Assembly (NCBI RefSeq): GCF_029852145.1
Contig: NC_079977.1
Location: 1-64,000, forward strand
Reading direction: 5' to 3'
DNA: 64,000 nucleotides
Origin: Microplitis mediator
Lineage: Eukaryota > Arthropoda > Insecta > Hymenoptera > Braconidae
The notes beneath the pieces were generated by a model, which was not told where the DNA came from, ran no database searches, and saw only the letters and a list, made by a program, of their open reading frames with translations. The translations under genes were made by a program, and so were the position numbers. This document shows positions 36,613-48,884 of the stretch, one piece after another; within the stretch, counting starts at the first letter, position 1, and the number at the start of each line of letters is the position of its first letter.

Positions 36613-39600
36613 TTAGTATAATTCTGGAGCTGATCCGTATATTAATTGTAATGTTGATATACGTATATTTGAAGATAACTCGTTTGTTGATTTAAATAAT
36701 TGAGTTGTTTCACGTAATTTTGATGTACAACTCATTAGTCGTTGTACTAAAAAAATTAAATAATTTATTAGTTGGTAGATATATTTATAAATATTAATAA
36801 CAATAAGTATTTAAGTATAAAGAAATTAATTAATAATATTAAGAAAAAAAAGTAATGAAATATTTTACCTGGAAATTTTTCATTATTCCTCTGTTAAATT
36901 AATTTAAATTAATTAATATTTAATTATGGGTAATATTTAAAATGATTTATTTATAAAAAATTTAACCTTATAGAATTTCCAGAATTTTCTGTCATTGTTA
37001 TTGGTTGTCTCAGGGCTTTGTGCCATATATCCGATAGTTGTTGTTCTGGTGCAATCGCGTAGTCGCCTTGTGATTTTATTCGATCTTCTCTTTCTGATTT
37101 CATCTCTAGAACTTGAGTTTGGCGACTAGATAAAGAAATATTATTATAATTATTATTATTATTACTTTTTTAATTTGAATTAATAATACCTCAACGATGG
37201 GTGAAGGTCATTTTCCAGCTGTATCAGCGGTGAGTCCCAGCCAACTTCGTCTTCTTCGAATTCCGAACCACTTTCGATGTGAATGTCAAAATAATTAAAA
37301 AATAATAATTTCAGCTACTTTAATTACCATTTTTTTTTTTTTATTAAACAATGATAATATTAATTATTATTATATTTATATATTTACCTGCTCATTTCAT
37401 CTTTTAAATCTCTATAATATTTAACAGTGTCATCATCCCCTGGTTGACTATCATCACGATATTGCATTATTGTTTCAACCATTTTAAATCCATCTGGGCG
37501 TGAATAATCTTCTGGTAATTGTTCATCAATCTCTGTTAATCTTAGTCCCGGTTTATTACGACGTAAATATTTATGAACTTGTTGATTATTCATATGAACC
37601 TATTAAATATAAAATAATAATTTTTATATATAATATAAATAAATATAAATTATTGTTTTTATTTATTTACATTTTGTGAAAATTGAATAAGATCAGCTTG
37701 TCTTAATTTTGGATGAATTTCATCTGTTTGTGATGGTTTTATTTGACGAGATATTTCACGTTTATACCATCGATGAACAATTAAAATAGCATCTTCATTA
37801 CTTACACCTTCATTTATTAATGCTTCACGTGCATCTGATTTTTTATCATATTTATTTAATATTTCTTTGAATTTTTCTTCAAGCTCTGAACCGAATTTTT
37901 TTCTTATTGTATATCCACGGAAATCTATTATAGCAATTAAAATCATTGTTTTTCATTTTTTTTTTTTTTTTTTTTTTTATATTAAAAATAATTTAATATT
38001 TACTTACTACTTTGAATAATAACTGCAGCATTATCTTTATTTACTTTTTCAATATTATTTATTGATGAATTTTGTAAAATTTCATTATTTTCTTCTCTCA
38101 ATTGTTGAATAATTTTAGCAGAATTATATGCCTGATGAATTGGAGTACTAATATGATGTTGATTATCAATATCAACTTGTTCACTAATACGTTTTCTTAA
38201 TAACCATCCTCTAATATGTCGTTGTAATGTAACAACTGAACATGCCAATTGCCATTTTTCTTTTCTATAATGAATTTTAGCAAGCCATCTTCTTACACAA
38301 GCTTGTACCCTAACAATTTTTTTTAATTGTTCTTCATACATTTTAGATAAAAATTCAACATGATAATATTTTAAAAATACTTTTGTTTTACCTAATGCCC
38401 AACCATCTATTTTTAAACGTATTAATAATAATCGACAATTATCACGATTAGCAACAACAATTTCATCCCATCCAAATGCTAAAAAACAATAACGTTTAAG
38501 AAAATCAGCAAATAATATGCGATGTGAAAAACCATTTTGTCTTATACGTATTGTTTCTAATACACCACTGTAACGTAATTGTTTAATAACTTTATCATTA
38601 TCAAATAATTTTTTAGTTGAATTATCATTTGGTTTAATACAACGTACAAATTGTGGTGTACCTGATACCATTTTTTGTAATAAATCCATTAATGAATAAC
38701 GAAAATATGTTGATATTGTTTGTTGAACACGTGATTGTGATGATAATGCACGATTTGAATATTTTTCATGTGTATTATTATTGATATAATTTTTTGTTAT
38801 TGGGGTTGTTGCACTATTATCACATGTTGCTGAATATAAATTACCAGTTTTAGTAATAGGACATTGAAATAAAAATCTTATCATGTCATATTGTGATTGA
38901 CGTATTAATTGTATAACTTCGGGTGGTAAAAAATTACGATTTTTATCAAGAAATCCATCAGCTTGATAAACAACACGACCAGAAAAATGATTAACAGCAA
39001 AACATATAGCATCTGATTTAGGACGTACATAAAATTTTGATTTAATATTATTATGAAATTTTTCAATTAATGATTTATCATTAGCTCCTGGAAATCTTGT
39101 TTCTTCATCTAATAATGCCAATAAACCTAATGGTTTACTTAATAACATATCTAAAACAGGACGATTATCATAAAATTCAATTAAATCAACAGGAATACCT
39201 TCAGCCATATATTCTTGTTGTTCCCATGTAAAAATATTTTGATTAAAATAAAATTGTATTTGTTCATTAGCAATATTAATACATAATTGTTCAAATGAAT
39301 TTTTTTGAAAATTTTCAAAACCAAAAATATCTAATAAATATATTGTTAAAGGTTCATAATTCATTGTACGATTAAAACTGATATGATTATTTATTTGATT
39401 AACAATCCAATCAAATAAACGTCCATATAAACCTTTAGCCATAGCATCTCGTGTTGATTTAGCTTCATCAATAGTATTATTACGTGTTATTGTTTCACCT
39501 CGTGTTACAACAGATATTGAAGTTAATGTTTCTAATAAATCATAAGATTCAATTCCTAATAAATTAGCAACATTATTTAATGGTTCAATATCAACAACAC

Positions 39601-41689
39601 TTATTTTATTATCATTATTATCCTCATTATCTTCATCATCATCATTATTAATTATTTGTTTAAATTCAATATTACCAAGATTTAATATTGCTGCAAGTAC
39701 TGAATAAATAGTATCAACTTGATTTTCATGAAAACCAATTATTTTAAAACTTTTATTAACTTGATAATATTTATTTATATTTTTATCATCATCATCATCA
39801 TTATCTTTATCATTATTGTTATTATTATTATTATTATAACTTAAATATTTATATAAATTACGATGTTGTAAATAATCAATATTAAATTGTTTTAATCGTC
39901 CATCAGCATTTAAACCCTCAATAATATAATAAAATATATGAAAATTACATTCACCGATAGTTTGTCTAACAACACGTGATTGTTCAAGCAAATATACGGC
40001 AATACGTGCACCAGTAACTTTACCACCTTTTGTCATTGTTAATTCTAAATATTTACCAAAACGTGATGAATTAATATTAATACCAGTTTTAGCATTACCA
40101 AATGCTTCCATTATTGAATTTATTTCAAGTATTTGCTCTTCAATATTACGATTTGGTGCTTTACTTAAATAAACTAATTGTTTAAGTAATAAATTAGCAC
40201 TTTCAGTTTTACCAGCACCAGATTCACCACTTATTATTATTCCTTGATTAATACGTTGATGAAGTAAAGCTTGATAAGCTGAATCAGCAACAGCAAAAAT
40301 ATGCGGTGGATTATCTGATCTTGCTTGTCCACGATAACGACGTTGTTCTATTGATGTATATAATCCAAGATTACAATAAGGATTAATAGCTATTAAAATA
40401 TCACCAATATATGTATAAATTTGTTCATCTTTAAATCTTTGTTCTAATTGTTTAATTATTATTTCTTCATTAAATGAATCTAATGCCGCTAAATCATCAA
40501 AAAATATTTTTTTTGGTTGTGCTTTACGATCTAGTTTTAATTTACCATGTTTCGTTGTTACTTGAATAATTCGACGAGAAATATTATTTAGTGATTTTTT
40601 ATATTCTATTTCTTCTTTAAGTTGTAACTTTATTTGTGGAATCATAAAATTTATTTCATTTAATAATGGATGTTCTTTTAATTCAGTTGCGTATGGCCGA
40701 TTTTCAAGATCTTTTACTAAACATTCGGCTATAAAATCTGATAATTCTGGTGAATGAATATCAGGATTTTTTAAACTTGGTGGTGGATTACGGGGAATTT
40801 GAAATAATGCACGCATTGGATGTAATTCAGATAATGGTGGATCACCTTCAGCCAATTCAATTGTTGTTATTCCAACTGACCATATATCACAACGGCAATC
40901 GTACGTTAAATCTAGTTGTTGCTCACAAGCTATTACCTGAAAATAATTTAATTTTTTTTTAAATTAATTACTTGAAAATAGAAATAATAATTAATAATAA
41001 AAAATGAAAAAAACCTCAGGTGCCATCCAATATGGTGTACCAACAGAAGTATTTTTTCTTGAAATATCTGTATCAAGATGTGTTGATACACCAAAATCAA
41101 TTAATTTAATATTTCCATCTTCAGTCAATAATATATTATGACCTTTTACATCTCGATGCATACAATTATTATTATGCATATAAACAAGTGCCTCAACAGT
41201 TTCTTTTATTATATATGCTATTTGATTATCAGTTAAACGGCTTCCACGTTTTTTAAGTCCCTGTACAAGGTCTGTTACTGATCCTCCAGTACAAAGCTAT
41301 ATTCAACAATATAAAAATTATTATTATTATTATTATTATTTATATTATAAATTTACCTCTAAAACAAACCACAATTGATTTTGGTCATTCAACGAATCAA
41401 CTTTTTTAAAATATAAACCATAAAACAATGGTATATTTGGATGACAACCCATATCACGTAAAATTAAATATTCTTCTTCAATTTCTTCAATATTGTCCGC
41501 AATATTTTCTAATATTTTAATAGCTACACGTGTATCAGTTTCTTTATCATAAGCTGAATAAACTTCTCCATAAGTTCCTTCACCAATTAAATCTTGTAAC
41601 TCAAAACGTTCACTTGGATCGGGTAATGAATCAAAATCAATATGTTGACTTAAATTACTGTATGCCAAATTATTAGATGGATTTGCCAT
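36613..41689 (-). CDS. ninaC: Class III myosin with N-terminal kinase (NINAC)
   Basis: Nine exons (41357-41689, 41015-41296, 38008-40936, 37671-37924, 37388-37599, 37190-37270, 36967-37125, 36869-36888, 36613-36746) give 1467 residues. In flies NINAC is a photoreceptor protein linking actin to the phototransduction machinery. The kinase domain shows GEGTYGEVYSAYD, VAIK, HRDVKGHNILL, DFGVS and GTPYWMAPE, so all catalytic residues are present. The motor follows with P-loop GESGAGKTE (about residues 442-450), switch I NINSSRFGKYLE and switch II DIFGFENF. Three IQ-like motifs follow (VRVQACVRRWLAK, VTLQRHIRGWLLRK, AVIIQSNFRGYTIRKKFG), the third split by an intron. The tail has conserved YLRRNKPGLRLTEID and ends in YGSAPELY. 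The motor holds Asn/Asp-rich inserts of microsatellite origin (about 39608-39655 and 39785-39838). The 20-nt exon is supported by frame only. Confidence 0.93.
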
Positions 41690-42162
41690 TTCTAATTTAA
41701 ATTATTTAAATATATTAATTTTATTTAAATTAACAGTGTTATAAATATATATATTACAAACCAATAATATCCATAGTGAATATGATATTACCACCAATAG
41801 CTGTGAGCTAAAACTGAATTTACTTTCGTTATAATAAGATACCTAGTAAACGCTGAAATTGGATCATACGTAATATGAGGTTGATATATAGAACATGATA
41901 AAATACTAGGTTTCTTAATACGAGATATAGTTTTTACTGCTGAGGTGATGGTTTTTATATATAATCAATTAATTGATTTTTTTTTTTTTTTTTTAACTTT
42001 TTATACTTAAAAAATTGTTTAAACGCCTGTCATTATTCATTATTTATTATCAATAATAAAAATTTATTATCATATTATTTATTATTGATAAATTATATAA
42101 ATATATATATATATAAAAATTGAATAAATTGAGTACATAAATAAACAATAATAATAATAACT
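41690..42162. other. Spacer between serine protease homolog and ninaC
   Basis: The 473 bp contain the ninaC upstream region and the 3' region of the protease homolog. It is AT-rich with poly(T) at about 41979-41994 and a TA run near 42100. I see no clear promoter motif or gene. Confidence 0.5.
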
Positions 42163-43516
42163 TTAATTCATGTTTTGATAAATCCAAGGTAAATAATTAA
42201 CAACATTAACATAAACTCCTGGAACATCTTGTGCACAACCGATTCCCCAACTAACTAAACCAACAACGCTCCATTGTTGAGTACTAGATTGGCATACCAA
42301 TGGTGCACCACCATCACCCTAAAAATAATTTAATTAAAAATAATAATTTAAATATAAATAAATTTATATATATATTAAAAATTTAATTATTACAGTGCAA
42401 GCATCTTTTCCAATTTCGCCACCGGCACACATAAAACTAACTTTATCTAAAATAAAAGCCTGACCCAATCTAGTGTTGCGAAGTTTATTTTCACAAGTCG
42501 ACTGATCGACAATTGGCACCTCAACCTGTCTTAATATATTTTGATAACTTCCAGTAGGTCCAAAAGCATTTTTACCCCAACCAGTAACCCAACATCTTGT
42601 TCCAGCTGCTGGCATTGATGTTGGCAAACACGCAGTATTAATATGTGGACTTGTATCAAGTGGTACAATTCCAGAAATTTTAATTATTGCAATATCATTA
42701 TAAAGTGATTGAGAATTAAAATTTTCATGAATTTTAACACTCGCTGGATTATATTCTTGATATGGATATGGTTCATTATTTTCTATACCATTCCAATCAC
42801 CAAGTCTTACTTTAAACTGAGTATTTCTGTAAATTTCAAATATATATTTGTTAATATATAATGATGATTATATTTAAAATTTTATATAAGTTTACTCAAC
42901 GGATATGTTACAACTTTATGAGCAGCTGTAAGAATATGTGTAGGTGAGATAAGTACACCTGAACCGATGTACTCATTATTTAATTTTAAAAGGGCAACTT
43001 GCCAAGGATATTGTCCATACTTGGCTATTCCTTGTGATTGAGCTGGTGAATTTGTTATTTTTTGTATTCCACATGAACTTGTTAAATAATTTCCTGATGT
43101 ACCACAACACAAGAATTGACCTGATGGACATCCTCCTTGTGTACCCTATACATAAATTATTATAAAAATGATAAATAAAATATAGAATTTTTTTTTTTTC
43201 TTTATTCTCACCTGATTGACAATTCTTATGTCTATTGAAGGTGCAGATGTCCATGATGGTACTGATTGACACAAACCTTGGGTAATACAGTTACAATTTG
43301 AATTAACTCGTGCACTTGCAGTTGTTGCTATTTATAAAATATAAAATAAATAATTGTATTGAGATTTTTATTTATGATAATAATACATGTATAATTATTC
43401 TCACATGTTCCACTAAAAATGATTCCATCATGAATTGATGGAGTTTGGGCAAAAGAACAAACAAATACTGTTAATAGTGTAAATTTACCCAAACGAATTC
43501 TACTTAATTTTATCAT
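42163..43516 (-). CDS. Clip-type serine protease homolog, catalytic Ser replaced by Gly
   Basis: Five exons (43405-43516, 43212-43327, 42901-43145, 42394-42826, 42163-42318) give 353 residues. A signal peptide (about 1-24, LGKFTLLTVFVCSFAQ) is followed by a cysteine-spaced segment (CNCITQGLC, then GGCPSGQFLCC) that fits a divergent clip domain. The chymotrypsin-like domain keeps the histidine (LTAAHKV) and aspartate (NDIAII), but the active-site motif is DACTGDGGAPLVC, with glycine where the serine should be. It should therefore be secreted and non-proteolytic. Homologs with this motif act as cofactors in melanisation (prophenoloxidase) cascades, and related proteins occur in parasitoid venoms; the role here is inference. 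The donor of exon 3 (CC|GTTGAG) was chosen because the nearby GTAAAC would break the frame. Confidence 0.9.
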
Positions 43517-44685
43517 TTTCTTTTAACAAAAAAAAAATAATTTAATATTTTAAAAAATATTTTGTAGAATCTATAATTGAATTATAATCGGTACAATAAT
43601 ATATCACAACAAGAAATAAATTTTTCACTACTAAACACTCAGTTTTATACATCCTCAGGTCATTACTAGATTATTATCATTTTTTTCCGTTTTTTTCTGT
43701 TTTTGATTAATGTTATATATGCAGAATGAATGAATAATGTTCCACTTGAGTTAATTAAAAAAATAAAAGTAATACGTTAGAGGTATTAACAACTTGTTTC
43801 TTCACACTCTGTCATATATAATAAGAGAAAAAAAAAAATAAAAATTAACGTAAACGCATCCAGCCGCGAAATATATAATAGCTCCGAGCTCGGCCTTCTC
43901 TATTCTGGATTTTCCCCGTTTTACTATAGTAATTATAACAATTATATATATATTTAAAAAATATATATATATATACACACTAATTTGTTGAATTGAGTAT
44001 ATTGTTATCGTATTAAATCTGTCGTGTAAAAATATAAAATAAGTCATAACTTCCGATGGGAATTTTATATTTCGTAATCTCTATTTTCTTCTTTTTCGCT
44101 AAATATATAATTGATAATTACCATTGTTGTTGATGTTATTATTATTATTATTATTATTATTGTCATTAACCAGTAAAAATTTTTTTTTTAGGTCAAAGAC
44201 AAAAAATAATTAATTTTTAATTTCATAGTGTGTAAGATAATAGAAACAATAGTTTATAATAATGAATAATTATTTTTATCTGCTTGTAGTTAAATAGTAG
44301 ATTATATGATTAATATTACAGTTTATTTACCGCGTCATCTTGTAGTAGATATTTGAATTTAAAATTTTTTTCTCTTTTTCCGTATAGAATGTATGCGGAA
44401 TATTACATAACAACCACGTGATCTGTGTGAAATGTAAACGCTTCGGCTGTTCGGCTTCGGCACCATTGACTCTTCTGTCTTTACTAGTCTACTCTGTTCT
44501 ACTCGGCACATTTTTTGCTCTTAGCCAGAATTATACTATCAGACTGTTTGTGTTTCAGACACATTAAAAAAAAAAAAAAAAATTCAATTGAAAATCTCTC
44601 TTTTTCTGTATTTGTTCTAAATGTTACTTTCTGATTCTGAGCATTCTCAATAAATACTTTTTAACCTAAAAATATATAACTAAAT
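43517..44685. promoter_or_regulatory. Divergent upstream region of the protease homolog and shutdown
   Basis: About 1.17 kb lie between two start codons facing away from each other. The stretch includes TA and ATT microsatellites (43940-43980, 44135-44160). A less AT-rich stretch at 44385-44530 with GGCTGTTCGGCTTCGGCACC probably belongs to the shutdown promoter or 5' untranslated region. The open frame at 43802-44047 is low-complexity and not called. Confidence 0.5.
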
Positions 44686-46263
44686 ATGGCTAAAATTATA
44701 GATCCAGTGTTGGGAGTTAGCCTCAGGTACGTTATTTATTTATAATTATTGAAATTTTTAATTGTTGCAATGTGTTTAATACAACATTTAACAGTTTTAT
44801 AAAAAAAAATGATTTAAAATTTTTTTTATCAAAGAGATTTAATGTCAGATGATGGTATGGTGTTTAATTTTGGAAATGAATTTGCTGAAAATAACGACGA
44901 TGATACTTTTAAATTTGATCAAAATATTGATTTTACGGATGATGAGTTGCTTAAATTCATGAATCTTGAAATATCAGATGACGAAAATGAAAATGATAAT
45001 AAACAAAGCGGTAATAAGAATGATGATGGTGATGATGAAAATTCTAAAGTTCCAATGTCGCCAGGTTTTAATTTTGATAAAATAAAAGAAAAAATGATAA
45101 ATTTACGTGATGATGGAAAAGTAAGTTTTTCATTAAAAAAAAAAAAAAAAACTAATAAAAATATTAATAATGAATTATTTATAATTTAGATTAAAAAATT
45201 AATTCTTAAAAATGGTATTGGAGAAACAGTAGCTAAAGATTCACAAATAGTTATAAAATATTCAGGTTATTTAGAAGGTCAAGATAATCCATTTGATTCA
45301 ACTTATCAACGTCATTGTGCTGATCGTTATCGGTTAAATCGTGGCGAATTAATACATGGTTTAGAATTATCAATTCAAAGTATGAAGAAACATGAGGTAT
45401 CAGCATTTTTAATTGATCCTGATTTAGCTTATGGTGAAATAGGATGTTGGCCAAATATTCCTGGTAATTCAGAAGTTTTATTTATCGTTAATCTAATAGA
45501 TTATGCAGACAATATTGCTGCTGATGATTACGAGTCACTTGAACCAGAAGAACGTAAAGTATTTAATAAAATTGAAAAATTTATTGAAAATTTATTATTG
45601 ATTGGTGCCGATAATTATAAACGTGGACAAACAAAACGTGCAATACGTGATTACAAACGTGCTATTGATCGTTTAGAAGAATCAAAATTTAATAATAATA
45701 ATAATGATGATAATGATGAAGAAGAACGTTATAAATCATTAATATCACGTGCCTATCAAAATTTAGCACTTTGTTATAATAAAGAGGATATGCCACGTAA
45801 AGCTTGTATTGCTTGTAATAATGTTATTAATAAAACAGCTAAAACTTATTTTCATTATGGACGTGCATTAATTAAAATGGGAGAATATAAAGAGGCATTA
45901 GAAAAATTAAATCTTGCATTAGAAATGAGTCCACGTAATGATGAAATAATGAAAGAAATTGGTATTGCTGATAAATTACAGCGTAAAAATTTAAAAACTG
46001 AAAAAGATATGTGGTCAAATTGTTTGGGTATGGAAAAATTAACATCTGAAATTAAAAATATTGAATACAAAAAAATAGCTAATGAATTTTGTAATAATTT
46101 TATTAACAATAATGATGTTATAAGACAACCATTACCCGATGGAATTGATTTATTACTTAAAGACTCTATAAGAAAAGCAGCATTATTATTGGATATTAAA
46201 GTTACATCTGTCAATAAATATGGTAAAGAAAGTCTTTATCTTGAAAAATCTAATTATCAGTAA
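44686..46263 (+). CDS. shu: Shutdown / FKBP6-like co-chaperone of the piRNA pathway
   Basis: Three exons (44686-44726, 44835-45120, 45190-46263) give 466 residues. Fly Shutdown is needed for piRNA loading of Piwi proteins and germline transposon control, working with Hsp90. After an acidic, Asp/Asn-rich N-terminal region an FKBP-like domain (about 115-210) shows IVIKYSGYLEGQDNPFDSTY and LIHGLELSIQSMKKHEVSAF, then AYGEIGCWPNIPGNSEVLF. This is the FKBP6 pattern, not that of active FKBP12-like isomerases. TPR repeats follow (GADNYKRGQTKRAIRDYKRA, YQNLALCYNKEDMPRKACIA, HYGRALIKMGEYKEALEKL), as expected for an Hsp90 binder. It lies 292 bp upstream of the lipase on the same strand. Confidence 0.85.
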
Positions 46264-46555
46264 TTAAATTTAAATATTATAATTCATTTTCTTTATAAAT
46301 TTATCCAAATTTTATTATTCATCATTACAATAATGTATTATTTAATTTATTATTGATATTACATCAACATATATAAATTATACAATGAATATAATAAGAA
46401 AAAAATATGTAATAAGTATCATTGTATTGAAAAGAATAAACAAATTAAATTTAAAAATAGGTATTACGTTTTTTTTTTATTCTTGACAAATGACATAAAA
46501 GGACAATATCTTTATAAAATTATTGTATTGCGATAGTCAATATTAAACCGTTGAA

Positions 46556-47845
46556 ATGTTTATAGCAACGATATTTATTACTACCGGTATAAAATTTATA
46601 TATATATTTTTCCTTTTTCATTAATTAAATAAAATAATAATATGTATATTTTAATAATTAATAGGATTTTTAAATATATTAACAAGGGATATTATGTGTA
46701 TGTGGTTACAAGATAATATTCAAGATTTAACTAAAGAAAAAAAATTAATCGATACATTTGATCCATTGTCTATTGAGAAAAATTACGAATTAATATTAAC
46801 TGATCCATTGGAAGCAATGTTAGTGCCGGATCAAGATATTATGTTTCATTTATTTACGAGGAAGAATCCTGATAATTATTATTTATTAAAAATATATGAT
46901 AATAATAGTTTAATTAAATCATCTTTTAATTTTGAATTATCGACAAAAATAATAATACACGGTTGGACTGATAATTTTAATGTTAATTGGATTAAACAAT
47001 TACGTAATAATTATTTATTAATTGATGATTATAATATTATTTGTGTCAATTGGTTTCCTGTTTCTACAAAAGAATACAGAATAGCTGCTAAATTAACACG
47101 ACAGGTTTTGTTTTATTATTTTATCATTATTTAAAATTAATTTATTATATTTATAATAATTTTAGATTGGTGAATATGTTGGTGAATTTATAGATTATTT
47201 AAAGATAAACGGTAATATTTCATTAAGCATGATTCATATATTGGGACACAGTTTAGGTGCACATATTGCGGGATTCGCTGGTAATAAATTGTCAGGTAAA
47301 ATTGGTAGAATAACTGGAATGGATCCGGCACGTCCATTATTTGAAGCCCCGATACTTAAAGATACGTCTGATAGATTGGATTTCTCTGATGCTATTTTCG
47401 TTGATATTATTCACACTTGTGCGGGTACTGTCGGTTTTGTTAAACCTATTGGACATGTTGATTTTTATCCAAATGGTGGTACTTTTAGACAACCTGGTTG
47501 TCCTGTATTTATAACACGTAATTATTTTATTATTTATTTAATTTTTTAGTATAAGTAATAATAATAACAACAATTTAAATTATAATTATAATTATAGAAT
47601 ATTGTAGTCATGGAAAATCACATGAGTACATGTCAGAATCAATAATACATCCTGAAGAATTTATTGGTTTAAAATGTGACAATTGGAAAAATTATAAATT
47701 AAACAAATGTTTTGAAAATAACATAACAGCCACAATGGGTGAACATATAAATACAGATACACGTGGCATATATTTTTTGGAAACAAAATCAGATTCTTTA
47801 TTTATAAAATACGATATTATACCAAATACATTTTCAATAATTTAA
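46556..47845 (+). CDS. Pancreatic-lipase-family secreted lipase / phospholipase A1-like
   Basis: Four exons (46556-46586, 46665-47104, 47166-47517, 47598-47845) give 356 residues. The N terminus (MFIATIFITTGFLNIL) is hydrophobic and fits a signal peptide, so the enzyme is probably secreted. The alpha/beta-hydrolase core shows the nucleophile Ser186 in GHSLGAHIAGFAG, Asp210 in GMDPARPLF, the conserved VDIIHTCAG and GHVDFYPNGG, and the catalytic His279 in CSHGKSHEY. The triad is therefore complete. The lid between Asp and His is short, which leans toward phospholipase A1-like members, but substrate cannot be told from sequence. The first exon codes for only ten residues and is the least certain part. 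Its stop lies 80 bp from the distal stop of nompC on the other strand. Confidence 0.88.
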
Positions 47846-47925
47846 TTTTTATATTATAATAATAATTATAATAATACTTAATGTATTTACGTATTTACGT
47901 TTAAATAGTAAAAAGTGAGCAAATT

Positions 47926-48884
47926 TTATAAATTTATTTCTTCAGTTAATGAATTACTGCTTGATGGTTTTTCAACAACATCACCAAAACGCATTCGATA
48001 TTTTCTTCTTACTAAATTCCAATCAATAACATCGTTAATATTTGGCATTCTTTTAACTGATTGTTGACTTCCTATTGGACTCTTATTACCAGATAATGCT
48101 ATTGATGATTTTTTTTTTTCATTGCGACTCAAAACATTCTAAATAAAAAAAATTAAAATAATAATAATAATAACTATTGTTTATTTTATTTTTTTTTTAA
48201 TTTTACTTACTGAATGTTTAACAAATCCATGCATTACACTCATACGTTTCTTTTTGGTACGTCGTTTTTTATATAATTTTAAAAAATATTCAATCCAAGT
48301 TGTCAATAAATTCAATGGTGAAGGTGCTGTTTGAGTTCTTATGTAGCAATTCAATGTAGAAAAAACAAAAAAAATCAAAATAAAATATTAATGTAAATTG
48401 TGATAAGTGATGATGACAACACTTGATAAGCAATTCACTTATAATATTATATATTTTTAAATTACAGTTATTTTGAGGTCATACAAAATGCGATGGCTAT
48501 AAGTGAAGCTTTTGAAGTACGTATATATAAATATGATATAAGATATATTTACTTTTGCATACTACGAATGAGTTTACTGAGACCATACTTCCATTCAATG
48601 TCACTTTGAGATTGTATACTCTGATATGTGTCACTCATCATTGCAATAAGTAGATTAATAAGTATTATAACGCTTACAAGCATATACAGTGAAAATGATA
48701 CCTAAACACATAAAAAAAACTTGATTAATTTATGTTTTTAAAATTTTTAATATAAAAAATACCTTAAAAAGATATTTAGTCCAGAGTGGTTGACGATTTC
48801 CCGCGAATATAAAATCATCCGTATCTTTTTGTCCGAATATAGCAAAAAAAAGATTCTCTGTTACGTCTATTGGATTAGCAAGCA
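47926..48884 (-). CDS. nompC: nompC 3' cassette D (distal, divergent): pore, S6, tail
   Basis: Four exons, 48763-48884, 48553-48701, 48211-48337 and 47926-48138. They encode NPIDVTENLFFAIFGQKDTDDF, then S6 (YMLVSVIILINLLIAMMSDTY), SDIEWKYGLSKLIRSMQ and a shorter tail with TAPSPLNLLTTWIEYF, SPIGSQ and DVIDWNLVRRKYRMRFGD. The outer pore differs most (QKDTDD against the TTH of the others), and the SKMGAKWL stretch of the tail is absent. Two introns are extra relative to P and M, one just after TKYLFK at phase 0 and one in the tail; the shared intron after the TRP-like segment is kept. Frames are open throughout. Confidence 0.88.
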
